A stretch of DNA of 64,000 nt from positions 43,952,501 through 44,016,500 of the forward strand of contig NC_088335.1 in the NCBI RefSeq assembly GCF_036884655.1, written 5' to 3'. Both the position numbers and the translations under genes were made by a program. The notes under the pieces are model-generated. The model did no database searches and was not told the origin of the DNA. It saw only the letters and a list, made by a program, of their open reading frames with translations. Positions 35,538 to 46,100 of the stretch are shown here, in pieces. The number at the start of each line of letters is the position of its first letter. Position 1 is the first letter of the stretch. The stretch is from Musa acuminata AAA Group (Eukaryota > Streptophyta > Magnoliopsida > Zingiberales > Musaceae).

Positions 35538-37103
35538 TATTGAATCTCGGATTTTGATGATAAAATCAATTGATAGTATTTATGATTTAATCTGCATTTT
35601 GAGTGACGCAGGAAGCTTCGATCAAGGAGAGACAATTAAAGCAAGAAGAATCATGTTGGGCCAGAGAAAAACACGTCAAAAGATTGGACATCGCGCTGGA
35701 GGATCGGTTGACATATCGATAGAAGGCTTCAGGCCATAGTTTCGGGTATCGGGCTAAGAAGAGCAGATATTACACCAAGAATATCAGAGTTGCGAAGGTC
35801 AACTAGCCGATTGGGTAATAGGCTACAAGAGAGGATGATGCACTGGAGAATCGGACAAAGTGTCGATTGACCAATGACATGCCGAACAACATGATTCATA
35901 TTTAGTAATAATTGTCTAGATCGAAGTTAGTTTTTATGTGTGCAAGATTAACTACGATAGCAAGGCATAAAGCAAAATGAAGTCACAGAATCAAGAACGC
36001 GATTTCGTTGAGAGTTCATTGGAAGACTGGACGTTCATCGAAAGTTCTGTCGGAATTGACCAAGAAGTCCTGGAGCTTTCCAAAGAAGCTCATCAGAACT
36101 CGCTAAGAAGATCATCGTGAAGTCCTAGAGTTTGCCGGGAGTCCGCTGAAACGTTGTCGAGAGGTCATCGGAAATTCGTCGGAAGATCGCTGGAAGCTCG
36201 CCGGAAAGAAACATAGACTTATGGACTTATTTAGCTTAGTAAATATCTTAAAATTTATAGTTAATACATAATTGGGATTATAATTAGTCCAACCCATTTA
36301 GGAGACAATTAGGCCCAAGTTTGGGCTATGTTGGGCTAAGAGAAAGGTTCAAACAATGATCAAACAAGTGAAATCGTCGTGGCACAGTCTCCGAGACTAT
36401 CAGGCGGTGGTACCACCCAAACATAGTCTTCTAGGCAATGGTACCGCCATACTGGGTGGTGGTACCGCCCAGTGTCAGGCTGCAGGTAGTGGTACCGCCC
36501 AGTGCAGGCGGTAGTACCGCCCGTACCCTGAAATTTCGAGGGATTTGAATTTTGGCTCCATTTTTTAAGCCATTGGGGGTCTATAAATACCCTAGCTTTT
36601 CCTGCATGGAGAAAAAATAAAAGTAAACAAAAACTCTATGTTTCTAGAGTTGAAAACCCTTGTAAAATACAGTGTCCCTCCTCCTAAAGTTTAGAGACCA
36701 TTCTGAGGGAGAGTGTGAGAGAAGCTTTGTAAAAAAGAGGTGTAAAGGTTCTCTCCTAAACCTGCAAAAGGAGAATAGAGTTGTAAGAAGGTAGTTGATC
36801 TTTGCCTATTAAAGGAAGATCATTAGTGGATGCTTGTGGCCTTAACGGAAGAGGAATCGATGGAGTAGATGTAGGTCACGACGACCGAACCACTATAACT
36901 CAATTTGCATTTACTTTTTATAATTTACATTTACTGCAAACTACCCTTCTTTACTTCCTTTACATCCACTACACTCTTCCGTATGCTTTCAAGTTAACAT
37001 CTTCCGAAATGGGTTTAATAACGACTAGATTTTCAAACCGACGTAATTTTTACCGCTACACTAATTCACCCCCCCCCCCCTTAGCGCTGACTCATTCCTA
37101 ACA
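35538..37103 (+). repeat. 3' LTR of the copia element
   Basis: 1566 bases, highly similar to the 5' LTR. The extra length is mainly additional GGTACCGCC modules at 36405-36525, plus a poly-C run near 37069-37080. Confidence 0.93.
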
Positions 37104-37108
37104 ACCCA

Positions 37109-38343
37109 TAGACAGTGGACTACCGTTGTTATCTTCTCATGCACTGTATACTATCATTTGATCTCGTTGAGCTATAAAGCTTTTGTAGGCCACCAAATGA
37201 CCCTCCTACATAAGTACTTATCTAACAATGAAGTTTAAAGCATCTTTGTAGACTTCAAAGGGCTTCCTATAGTCCAACAATTTGAGTATCAATTCTTCTA
37301 TCTTTAAGTCTTGGAATGTTACTTCATATTTAGTTGATTGTTGCCAAGGTTGCTTCTTCTTTAGTGACTCTATTAGTGGAGCTATGTGCTTTGAGTACTT
37401 AGATGTGAAACGTCAATAATAGTTGACAAAACTAAGAAAAGATCTCAACTTTGGTATCTTCTTTAGTGTTTGCACTCTATCATGATCTACACCTTCAATT
37501 TATCTATCTGAATGGATCCCTAAGAATCTTGAAAATTATTCGAAGGTATTTGACATGCTCCTCAAGCATTTAATTGATGACCAAAACTTGTCTAGATATC
37601 CTTGAACAATTAATTTATGAGAGTGTAGAATGTGGTTAGAGTGTTGGGTAAAAAAAATGCATTAACAAGAACTCGAATGCTCCATACTTGATCACATAAG
37701 TAGTCTTCACTTCATTGCCTTCAGCTATGTACACATGCCAGTATCCTAATCAAAGGTCAAGTTTGGAGAAATATTCACCTTACCCCATTGGTCAAACATG
37801 ACCATGACAAGTGGGATGAGATACTTATTTTTTACCATCACATTGTTTAGAGTCTGATAGTCGGCACATAATCGAAGGTTCCTATCTTGTTTCTTATGAA
37901 AGAGAACTGAAGCTTTGAATTGTGCTTTAGAACTATGGATGAGACGGTCGCTTAGCAGTTTATCTAGCTACTTCTTAAGCTTTACAAACTTTAGAGGGGT
38001 CATACGATATATGGTTTTGCTCGAGGCTTCACTCCCTACTCTAACTCGATATGGTGATTCATGCCTCTATACGGAGATAGAGTTTTCGACAACTTACATA
38101 ACATAACATTTGCGAACTTCTTCAAAATATTCACCACTACAATAGGTTCATAAGTGGGCTCCATATCAAGTGGCTCCATCTTTATTACAGTTATAAAATT
38201 TAATTTATCTTTTTGTATCTCTTTCTTCAATTGTAAAGTTGATATTTATTATACCTTGATTCCTCCTTAAGAAACTAAAATCATGCAAGAGTCGTGGCCT
38301 CCTATTAGGCATTAGAGGTTTAAGAACAATGATTGGTACCATC
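37109..38343 (-). pseudogene. gypsy pol remnant: reverse transcriptase and 5' part of RNase H
   Basis: Minus-strand blocks include LSPYRGMNHHIELE (entry to RT), VLFHKKQDRNLRLCADYQTL (about 37910-37850) and FVNYYxRFTSKYSKHIAPL (about 37430-37370). Then come RNase H pieces up to HEKITTVVHCLWV at the copia insertion point. These match the standard Ty3/gypsy RT-RNase H order. Stops are frequent, and the catalytic YxDD region is not intact. Confidence 0.78.
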
Positions 38344-38348
38344 TTTGT

Positions 38349-40424
38349 TGTAATCACATCAAATATTTAAGTTATGAATTGATTTTCTTTCCTTACTTGT
38401 TATTATTATTTAAGAAAATCTTAATCTACTTCCTTATTTGTTGATATGAATTAAGGAAATAACTATTAAGTATTTCAAATATGATGATATCATATTTGTT
38501 AGTATATTAAATAGAAATAATTTATATTAAATAAATATAAAAAAATTAAAATGAATTTTCCTTAATAGAGGCTCACCTCCTCCTATTTAAAGGGAGGGAT
38601 TTCTCTCCTTCGTTCCTCACCTAGTCGAGCCTGGCAGTAGAAGGAATGAGGAGTTACACCATATTGACAAGAGGTAGGTTTCCCTACCTTTCTTAAATTT
38701 AAAAGTTTTAGCTTTTATTTTGATTCTTTAAATGTTGAAAGTTTTATAGTTTGAAAAATATGTATCAATTCTTTAAATGTCAAAATTTTTGTATTAAAGT
38801 AATCAGTTAAAGTTTTCATAATATTCTTTGACCAATGATTATGGTTTTTATTGTAGATTTAAATATGTTAAAAATATATTTGTTTTATATGATATTTCCT
38901 GCATTACAATTTATCTTTAATCTTATCTGGATTAAAATCTTGTTAGATTAGAATATGTTATCTAAAATCTTTTTTTTGATATTCTTTGATATGAAATTTA
39001 AAATATATTATTCTGAATGATTTAAAATATGACTAGAATATGTTAAAATTTTATATGTGTTGAAAACATGATTTTTATTTGAATTTAGAAGGTTATTTCC
39101 TTGTATTAAAACTTATCTCCCGGTCCATCTTTTAATGTCTTATGATTTCTAGTCAAATTTAGAATGTTATTTCCTTGTATTAAAGCTTTTCTCCTCATCT
39201 ATCTTTTAATACATTATTATGTTTTTATTTATATTGTTAATGGGTATATGATATGATATGAAATTGGATATTAATTGAAATGAAACTGCTCACAGGCCAG
39301 GCCTAACCCACGGGTCAGGCCTTGGCCCGTAGGCTACCCCAGCCCAACCATTATGGGCGGTCATATACGACGCACATGACTAGTCCATGGGCCAAGGCTG
39401 GGTTAGCTTTGTGTAATGCATGCTCAATCATGTATAATGCACATGACCAGTAGATGGACTGGCTCAATCTAGCCCAATATTATTGTTGAATTTGAGCCTA
39501 AATATTGATTGAACTAAACTAGACTTGATTAGTCTAGATCAATTCAGGGTGATTCCGAATTGATTGACTTATTCAAGTTAGTTTAACTTAAATTAAACTT
39601 AATCTAGTCAAATTATACTAGTCTAGGGTGGTTCCAGACTAGTTAAATAAGGATTAGAGATCGGTTCAGTTAGGCTCTAGTAAATCGAGTTTAATTGAAT
39701 CAATTAAACTAGAGTTCAAGTCGGGCTAATTTGTATTATTTGATATTGATGATATTTGAAAGAGACACTTTAAATATGTTATTTCATCCCGAAATGGACA
39801 TGACTAGTATGAGATTATATTATTTTTCTGTCGAGAGCAAGTAGGGTGATTCCCTTCGGGGATTAGCGAGCCGTCAAGCATGGCGGTTGGACGGTTCCTC
39901 CATCCGTTGTTGGGAGGGACGTGTCCCCACTTTGGCGAGTGTGGGATACCACTCCATCCGTCGTTGGGAGTGCGATATGATTGTGCCTCCATCCGCTGTT
40001 GGGAGAACACAAACTCATCCCGTAGGATAAAGTCTCTCCATCCGCCGTTGAGGGAGTGCTCCTTCGGGTATTTGATATACGCCAATGGGATGATTGATTG
40101 AATTTTGATCATGTATTCATTTTGATTTGACTTTTGAGGTTTCTACTCACCGTTGCTGAATTTTCTTTGTTTTTTATTTTCAGAGCAGCCTCCCTCTAGT
40201 ACTAAGTCAGATTCCAGTGGATAGCAGACCTTCCTCTACTGTTAGGTAGAGTTACTTGGATGATTCTTGAAGTTAACATCACTATGTTTATTTTTCTATT
40301 TGTAATTTGATGAATAAATAAATTATAATAAATGGTTATAAAGGATGAATAAAGTGATGTTTATCTATTTAGCCTGAGTGTGTGGAAAGATACGAAAAAA
40401 AAAAAATATTTTCAGGATGTGACA
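38349..40424 (+). mobile_element. solo LTR (2.08 kb) inserted in gypsy protease region
   Basis: Begins TGTAATCACATC and ends GGATGTGACA, short inverted termini typical of an LTR. It is flanked by a perfect 5-bp duplication TTTGT (38344-38348 and 40425-40429). A TATA-like box (tatttaaag, about 38584) is followed by a transcribed-looking segment. AATAAA motifs lie near 40310-40350 before the end. There is no second LTR or internal domain, so it is a solo LTR left by recombination. It carries an unusual array of short hairpins at 39898-40055. Confidence 0.88.
39898..40055. repeat. four short CTCCATCCG...TTGGGAG hairpin units in the solo LTR
   Basis: Units CTCCATCCGTTGTTGGGAG (39898), CTCCATCCGTCGTTGGGAG (39952), CTCCATCCGCTGTTGGGAG (39987) and a variant ending TTGAGGGAG (40035). 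Each has self-complementary ends (CTCC/GGAG). Spacing is irregular (54, 35 and 48 bases). Confidence 0.88.
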
Positions 40425-40429
40425 TTTGT

Positions 40430-42089
40430 CGCGTGCATGAACTCCAATTTAAATATTGTTTCAAAGTCATCCAATGAGACCGCCATTATGCTTGTGCTTA
40501 TGCTCCATGTCTTGATTTTGACAGGGACACCCTTTCTTAACCCGGAGATATTCTTAGCTTTTGAGTTCACAGCCTTCATATGACTTAGGCTCTTCCCTAG
40601 TTTAGCCTAAGTTGCTTTACTTCTTATTTGATAATGAAATTGTGGGTAGCGCCTATGTTTACCATCATATGAGTTATTTAGTTATTTAGCTTGATGTCCA
40701 CATAGATCAGCTTATTGCTCTCTGCTTTCTATTAGTTCATCTTCACGTTCTCTCCCACTTGAACCCACAACACATTTAATAAATGCATTACTCCCATCCA
40801 GGGTCCTTGCGACTCCACATTGTTACCGTAGGATTTCGAATTAAGGGCAATGACCTTGCCCTTATCTAATCTAGGGGGATAGATTGATACTATCAGCGCA
40901 TTGAGTACCTATTTTTGTTAGCACTATCTGACCATATGCGATCATTCGCATAAAAAGCATCTACTAGGTTTTAGGGCATTGCCTTTTGAACTTGACTCTT
41001 TGTGAGAACTTTTTTCTTTTGCTTAATTAAGATTGTTTCTTCTTCCCTGATTCCTTCGAGTGACTAAAATCATGAGCCTTTATGTAGCTGTGACTGTCCT
41101 GACTAGATCATTAACATTCCTTTGATTGAGTTCCTGTTGTGCTCATGACTTTAGGCCATCGAGGAAACTAAACAATTTATCCTTCTTGAATATATTTTGT
41201 ATATCCAGTATTAGTGTTAAAAACTACTTTAGTAATCTTAAATGAAAGTGCTTTAATGAAGTTATCTTAGCTTACTTTTTACGACGAACTCGGTGTTCTC
41301 AAGTGGCAATTGAGTTCTAAACTCCCACTTTAAATTCTCTCGTGTCCACTTCGACCTTTTGGATCTCTTCTAAACATATTTGCTACCAAAGTTTTACGTC
41401 CCCATTTAGATACATTATTGCTATCAAAACTTTAGTTTCTTTAGAGTCGGGGTCTTATAGTTCAAAAATACTATTCCATATCAAACAGATAGTTCATGAG
41501 CTCCTTTGTATCCCTGGAACCCATATAGCAATGTGGATCAAGTGCCCTCAAGTCTCATGGCTGAGTAACATGAGTATTATTCCCACTCACATTAAGAGCC
41601 CTAATGAGTAATGTAATTCTATATGCGAGTTCCACTACGACTTTGTGTAGGTGTTGTACGTAGTCTTTGGTGTCTTTTGTTAAATGATCAACTCATGACT
41701 CGATCTTATCGATCTGAGGTTTCGCTTCCTCTTATAAGTTTTCTATCCCACGAAGCCTTTGTTGGCCTTAGTAGAACTCCTCAAGACTCACTTCAAAAAC
41801 ATCAAGGTGAGTTTTTGTAACTATAAGTCTCTCCTCATGGCTTTTCTTTTCGATTGGTGCTTCGGATTGCACTTCCTCCGCTCGTGAAGAATAGTCAACT
41901 TTTTGCTCGTGATTTTTGTTGTCGTGCTCCTCTTGAGTAGCTCTAATAGCTTGAGAGTCACTTTGCATTTGTAGCTCACCTACGACTACTTAAGGCAATG
42001 GTCCAACTTATCCCATCTTACTCAATTCGTCATGATGCTTCGCTATAACGAGATTATAAACTTTTACTATTTGCTCGAATTGCTTGCCT
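40430..42089 (-). pseudogene. gypsy gag and protease remnant
   Basis: Just right of the solo LTR, minus-strand sequence reads VPVKIKTW...AVSLDDFETIFKLEFMHAT, which resembles the aspartic-protease tail of Ty3/gypsy (VIPLDDF...G-EF). Between there and the primer-binding site at 42090 I could not resolve clean gag domains. Minus-strand frames such as 41768-41968 are short and charged, as expected of decayed gag. Confidence 0.6.
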
Positions 42090-42104
42090 GCTCTGATACC
42101 AAAA

Positions 42105-42746
42105 TGTCATAACTTAGTTGTAATTACCTAAGTTATGAGGCACTTTTGTGTTATATATCCGTGAAGGATCAACTTATTGTAATATCGCTCAAGTTTCGAA
42201 ACTTATAAAAGAGCAAATTGATTAATTCAAAAAATGAGCAGGTAATTTTACAAGTAATTCAACAAACACGTGTGAAAGAGAGAAAATAGAGAAAAAAAAA
42301 TCAATGACTTTAGAAAATTAACGAACAATCACAAGTCCATAAACGACTCATCAGGTGTGACGCATTAGCAAGTTCCCGTAGACTTTACACGTGAACTTAT
42401 GAATCTAATTAATGCCCAACACTACCTTAAACCCTCATCTAGCCTTGTGCCACCCAAGTGATTCTAAAATACTGAGATGGCTGATGTTTCACCTCACACC
42501 ACAATCAATAAAAAATAGGTCATTACATATAAAAACTGAATTATTTTAGGACAGTTTTACTTATTATGTACCACGGTGGCTTTTCAAACTTGCAAATTAT
42601 TCCTACTCATAATTTTTACTTTAAAAACATATAAAAACAAAACTATTCCAAAAAATAAAACAAAACATAAGATATAAAAGCAAAGAAAAATGACAAACGA
42701 TCATTAATAAATCAATTATTTCATCTGGTCATGACTGTTCGTTAAT
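42105..42746 (-). repeat. 5' LTR of the gypsy element (outer limit approximate)
   Basis: Inner edge TGTCATAACTTAG lies three bases from the primer-binding site. The outer edge is placed by alignment with the left LTR (gactgttcg against gactattcg). A 29-base unit (ttaataaatcaattatttc...) occurs at 42704-42732 and again at 42742-42770, which blurs the boundary. Confidence 0.6.
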
Positions 42747-43124
42747 AAGTCAATTATTTCATCTGGTCATATCAATATTTCTGATCTATTATAACTGAAG
42801 CAGTCATCATTTTATTCTGCCTGGTATTATAAAGAAGCAACAGAAACAAAAACAAAGCATCACATCTCATTCAGGAAAGAAAAAGAAAGCTGTTAAGTGA
42901 TGCCAAATCACAGCAAACCTTTATAGACCTATCATCTCAATGGTTTGCCAAACAATGAAGTGTACACAATAAAATCTTTCTGTACCCTTTGCATTCACTT
43001 CTACAGCTTCAGCAGGCAAGCAACGGATTGTACATCGAAGGAAGAAACAGATGACCAAGTGAAGCTGGAATAAGGTATTTCCTGTGTGTGCTGTGTGGAT
43101 TTACATGATGGGGAAGGGTTGCAG

Positions 43125-46100
43125 CTATGAAGACAAAGCTAGCTCGGCCCATGCCAAAGAAGACTCCTTGAGAATGGCAGCTGCTGACAAGTCAATTCCA
43201 TTCTCCAACATGGCACTTACTGTTTGCATCGACGGTCTCTTCACGGGATCAGATTCGAAGCAGAGGCTCACCACACTGCAGATTACTGCAAGGTCTTCTG
43301 ACTTCACATTTTCCAGTTCAGGGTCTACTAGCTTTCCTATCTCTTCTGGGTGTTGAAGATACTGTGTTGCCTGCAGTAAATCGGAAACCATTACATCATC
43401 AATATAGGATACTGGATGATGCAGAAGAAAGCAGTAAAGGTTATAGCAAACATCAATCATATGGTAATTCATAATTAAATCATCAGCAACACATGAAGCA
43501 AGTTCTTTAGAGAAAAGTGAGATGCAAGTCTTGCAAGTATAAATGATCTATTGGTTAATTGGCTTTGTTATCTAAAAAACGAATCCTCTGTTACTGATTT
43601 TGATTAGAACGCAATTAAGTTCCAAGGTTCATTAGCAACTTAAGATCTAATCTACATGGAAAGGAAATATTTGCGTTGCAAATACAGCTTTGCAGTATGC
43701 ATTATGTAAGAGCATCATGTTAATAAGGAAAATTGGGGTTTTTGATTCAAGTAACAGTACTAAATAAAATATGCCTTACCCAATTTACCAAACACCCTCT
43801 TTCTTTGCAATATGGAGGCCTTCCACTAATTATTTCCAGTAAAAGCACTCCAAAGCCAAATACATTTTGGCGAATTTCCATGTCTTGTTGCTCTTGAGAG
43901 TCCATGTATCCAGAAAGAGGGTCTTCATCTGGGATGTAACTCTCTCTATTCTTGGATCTTGAGAATATCATATTCCAACTCTCAAAATCGACCAACTGCA
44001 AAAGCAAACTTTAGTGAGGTTTTAATGTTCTAGAAAACATAAGCTTACATATCTTTGGAAACAAAAGTTAACCTTTAGCAAATTTATGCTTTTGTGAAAT
44101 ATCACAATAAGTCTTCATACCTTTGGCGAATAATCTTCAGTAAGATATACTGCATTAGAGCTCAGTTCAGACATTATAAATGGTGGTTGCAGTTCCGTGT
44201 GCAAGTACCGCAACCCACGAGCAACACCTAGTATTACCTTCATGCATCTAATCCAAGATAACTGGGATCTTTCACCATCTAAATTTAAGAAGCTATAAGA
44301 TGACTTCGATAATTATCCTATTCTAATATACTTGATCACATAAATAGGATGGCATGTTATCTGACTTACAATGTAGATGCTCATATAATGTCCCATTAGA
44401 CGCATAATCAAGTACCAGCATTCTTGAAAAGGGTTCATTTTCTTTGCAGTAACCCAGCACTTTTGCTATATTCTCATGATTTAACCTTGCCAGATCTGCC
44501 ACCTGAAAAGCTATAAGTTTCATTGATGTTCTACAGAAAATTCTCCTATATATCAAAATAAATTGAACAAATTAATTACCTTGTTGTGAAAGGAGAACTC
44601 GAGATAGTTTGTCCACTGGTCCTCCAAGATGCATAGTGAGGTGACAGCAATTTCAGTCCCATTCTTCATTGTTCCTTTGTAGACTACACTGTCTGGAGAA
44701 GATCGGATTATATTGCTGAAATCCTCACAAGCTGTTTCAAGGTCTTCTCGACTAAATCTTGGGATGTTTTTCAACAATTCACCATCTATTTTGGAACAAT
44801 TAATCAGATTTGTCAGATACTGATATTGAAAGCTATGCAACTCAGCAAAAGAGTATGAAAACAGTACAAGGTTATGGCTAACCTATTGATATTGGTATGA
44901 CATCCTTCCAATGCCTAGTTTTCTTCCAGGGAACTTTTACAGAGGATTTTAGCTTACAGCTTTTAACAGCAGTAGATATTCCTGTAATAATGCATACAAC
45001 TACAAGAACTCCTGTAGTGACCTCTAGAATCAGAAGCCATTCTGGTTGCCGTGGACTCTTGTGCTTGTGCCCCTCAGTAGATTGTTTATCTGTCTCCTTG
45101 GTCATCCCCTGGCTTTTGTTTGAGCCACCTTCATAAGATATATAAACTACCATTAAACAACCTCTCAAATGATACCACGGCAAGCAATTAATTGATAAGA
45201 TGTACCAAAATATTGTTCCTAAATAAATTTTAAAAATTATTTCTGAGAAATTAGCAGGATTCTGCATTCCACAAACTGCAAGAAATAATTCTCAGTAGAT
45301 GTATTGAGCCACTTCCGCTAACTCATATATATAGATTACAGGAAGTTTTTGACTGACAGTTTAGACATTAGTATCCAACCAAATTATGACTCATCATTTT
45401 ATACCTCAACTGCTGAAGAATTCCTATAATCAATCAAATATGATAGTCAGCTGGTCTGTATTAGAGAAGTGCAAAGCGATTTTCAGAGTCTTGTCATCCA
45501 TAAGTACTGCTCGAGGTTCAAAACAAAGGAAGCAGATGAACTACGTAATTTGGTTCATCTGTTCCAGTCCTCTTAAGTTTTCTTTAGAAATTTATGCTAT
45601 AGTCGTAGCGCCAGAAGACATGGATGGACATGTAGATTTAAACTTGAAATATGATATATGTTTTGTATATCTGGTCTAAATGTATGCACATGCTAACTGG
45701 AGCATACCATTGAAACATATTTGAGTAATCGGAGCTTAGTGGTTTTCTATATCTATAACAAGAAGTTCAGGGTTTCCTCAGACTTGTCTTACATGCAAAC
45801 AAAAATTTTAGAAGTTCATTTTCTCTTGATCATAGTCACTGTCATGAAAATGCTTGTGAAAGGAAAAATACAGAAGCGAAATGGTACTGCTACATGATTG
45901 AGGAGTACGCTGCAAAACTGAGTATTTATCACCAAAACAGTTTCCTTGGAAGCTTGACCTGCAGATGGATCCAGGAAAACTTGTGAAATTTAGATAAGAT
46001 AAAAGGAATGATTAAAAAATTGATTTACCTTGGAAGATACTTCAAGCATGATGGTATTTGTCCAACTAAAAAATTGTAGGAGAAATCTCCAGTTCTTAGT

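Larger units (their letters stand above)
30973..37103 (+). mobile_element. non-autonomous Ty1/copia (SIRE-like) element inserted in gypsy RNase H
   Basis: Two long terminal repeats (30973-32481 and 35538-37103) flank a 3.06-kb interior. A primer-binding site TGGTATCAGAG (32484-32494, initiator tRNA-Met) follows the left LTR and a polypurine tract (AAAAGGAAGAGA, 35525-35536) precedes the right one. The element is flanked by a perfect 5-bp duplication ACCCA (30968-30972 and 37104-37108). The interior has a broken gag and then about 2 kb of AT-rich sequence without protease, integrase, RT or RNase H. It must therefore have moved with enzymes supplied in trans, or lost pol later. Both LTRs begin TATTGAATC and end CTAACA. 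Confidence 0.93.
28792..42746 (-). mobile_element. degenerate Ty3/gypsy LTR retrotransposon, host of two later insertions
   Basis: The element reads on the minus strand. The right LTR (5' LTR, about 42105-42746) is followed leftward by a primer-binding site matching initiator tRNA-Met (TGGTATCAGAGC, plus 42090-42101). A gag-like region and then protease, reverse transcriptase, RNase H and integrase remnants follow in the expected order. A polypurine tract (minus AAGTGAGGGAGGAT, plus about 29280-29293) precedes the left LTR (3' LTR, about 28792-29279). Without its two insertions it is about 5.7 kb. The LTRs are strongly diverged from each other and the coding region has many stops, so it is old and inactive. 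Outer limits are approximate; I found no target duplication. Confidence 0.82.

Noticed and set aside
37915..38106. 63-codon plus-strand frame
   Set aside because: The minus strand here carries the RT remnant of the gypsy element, so this is an antisense shadow.
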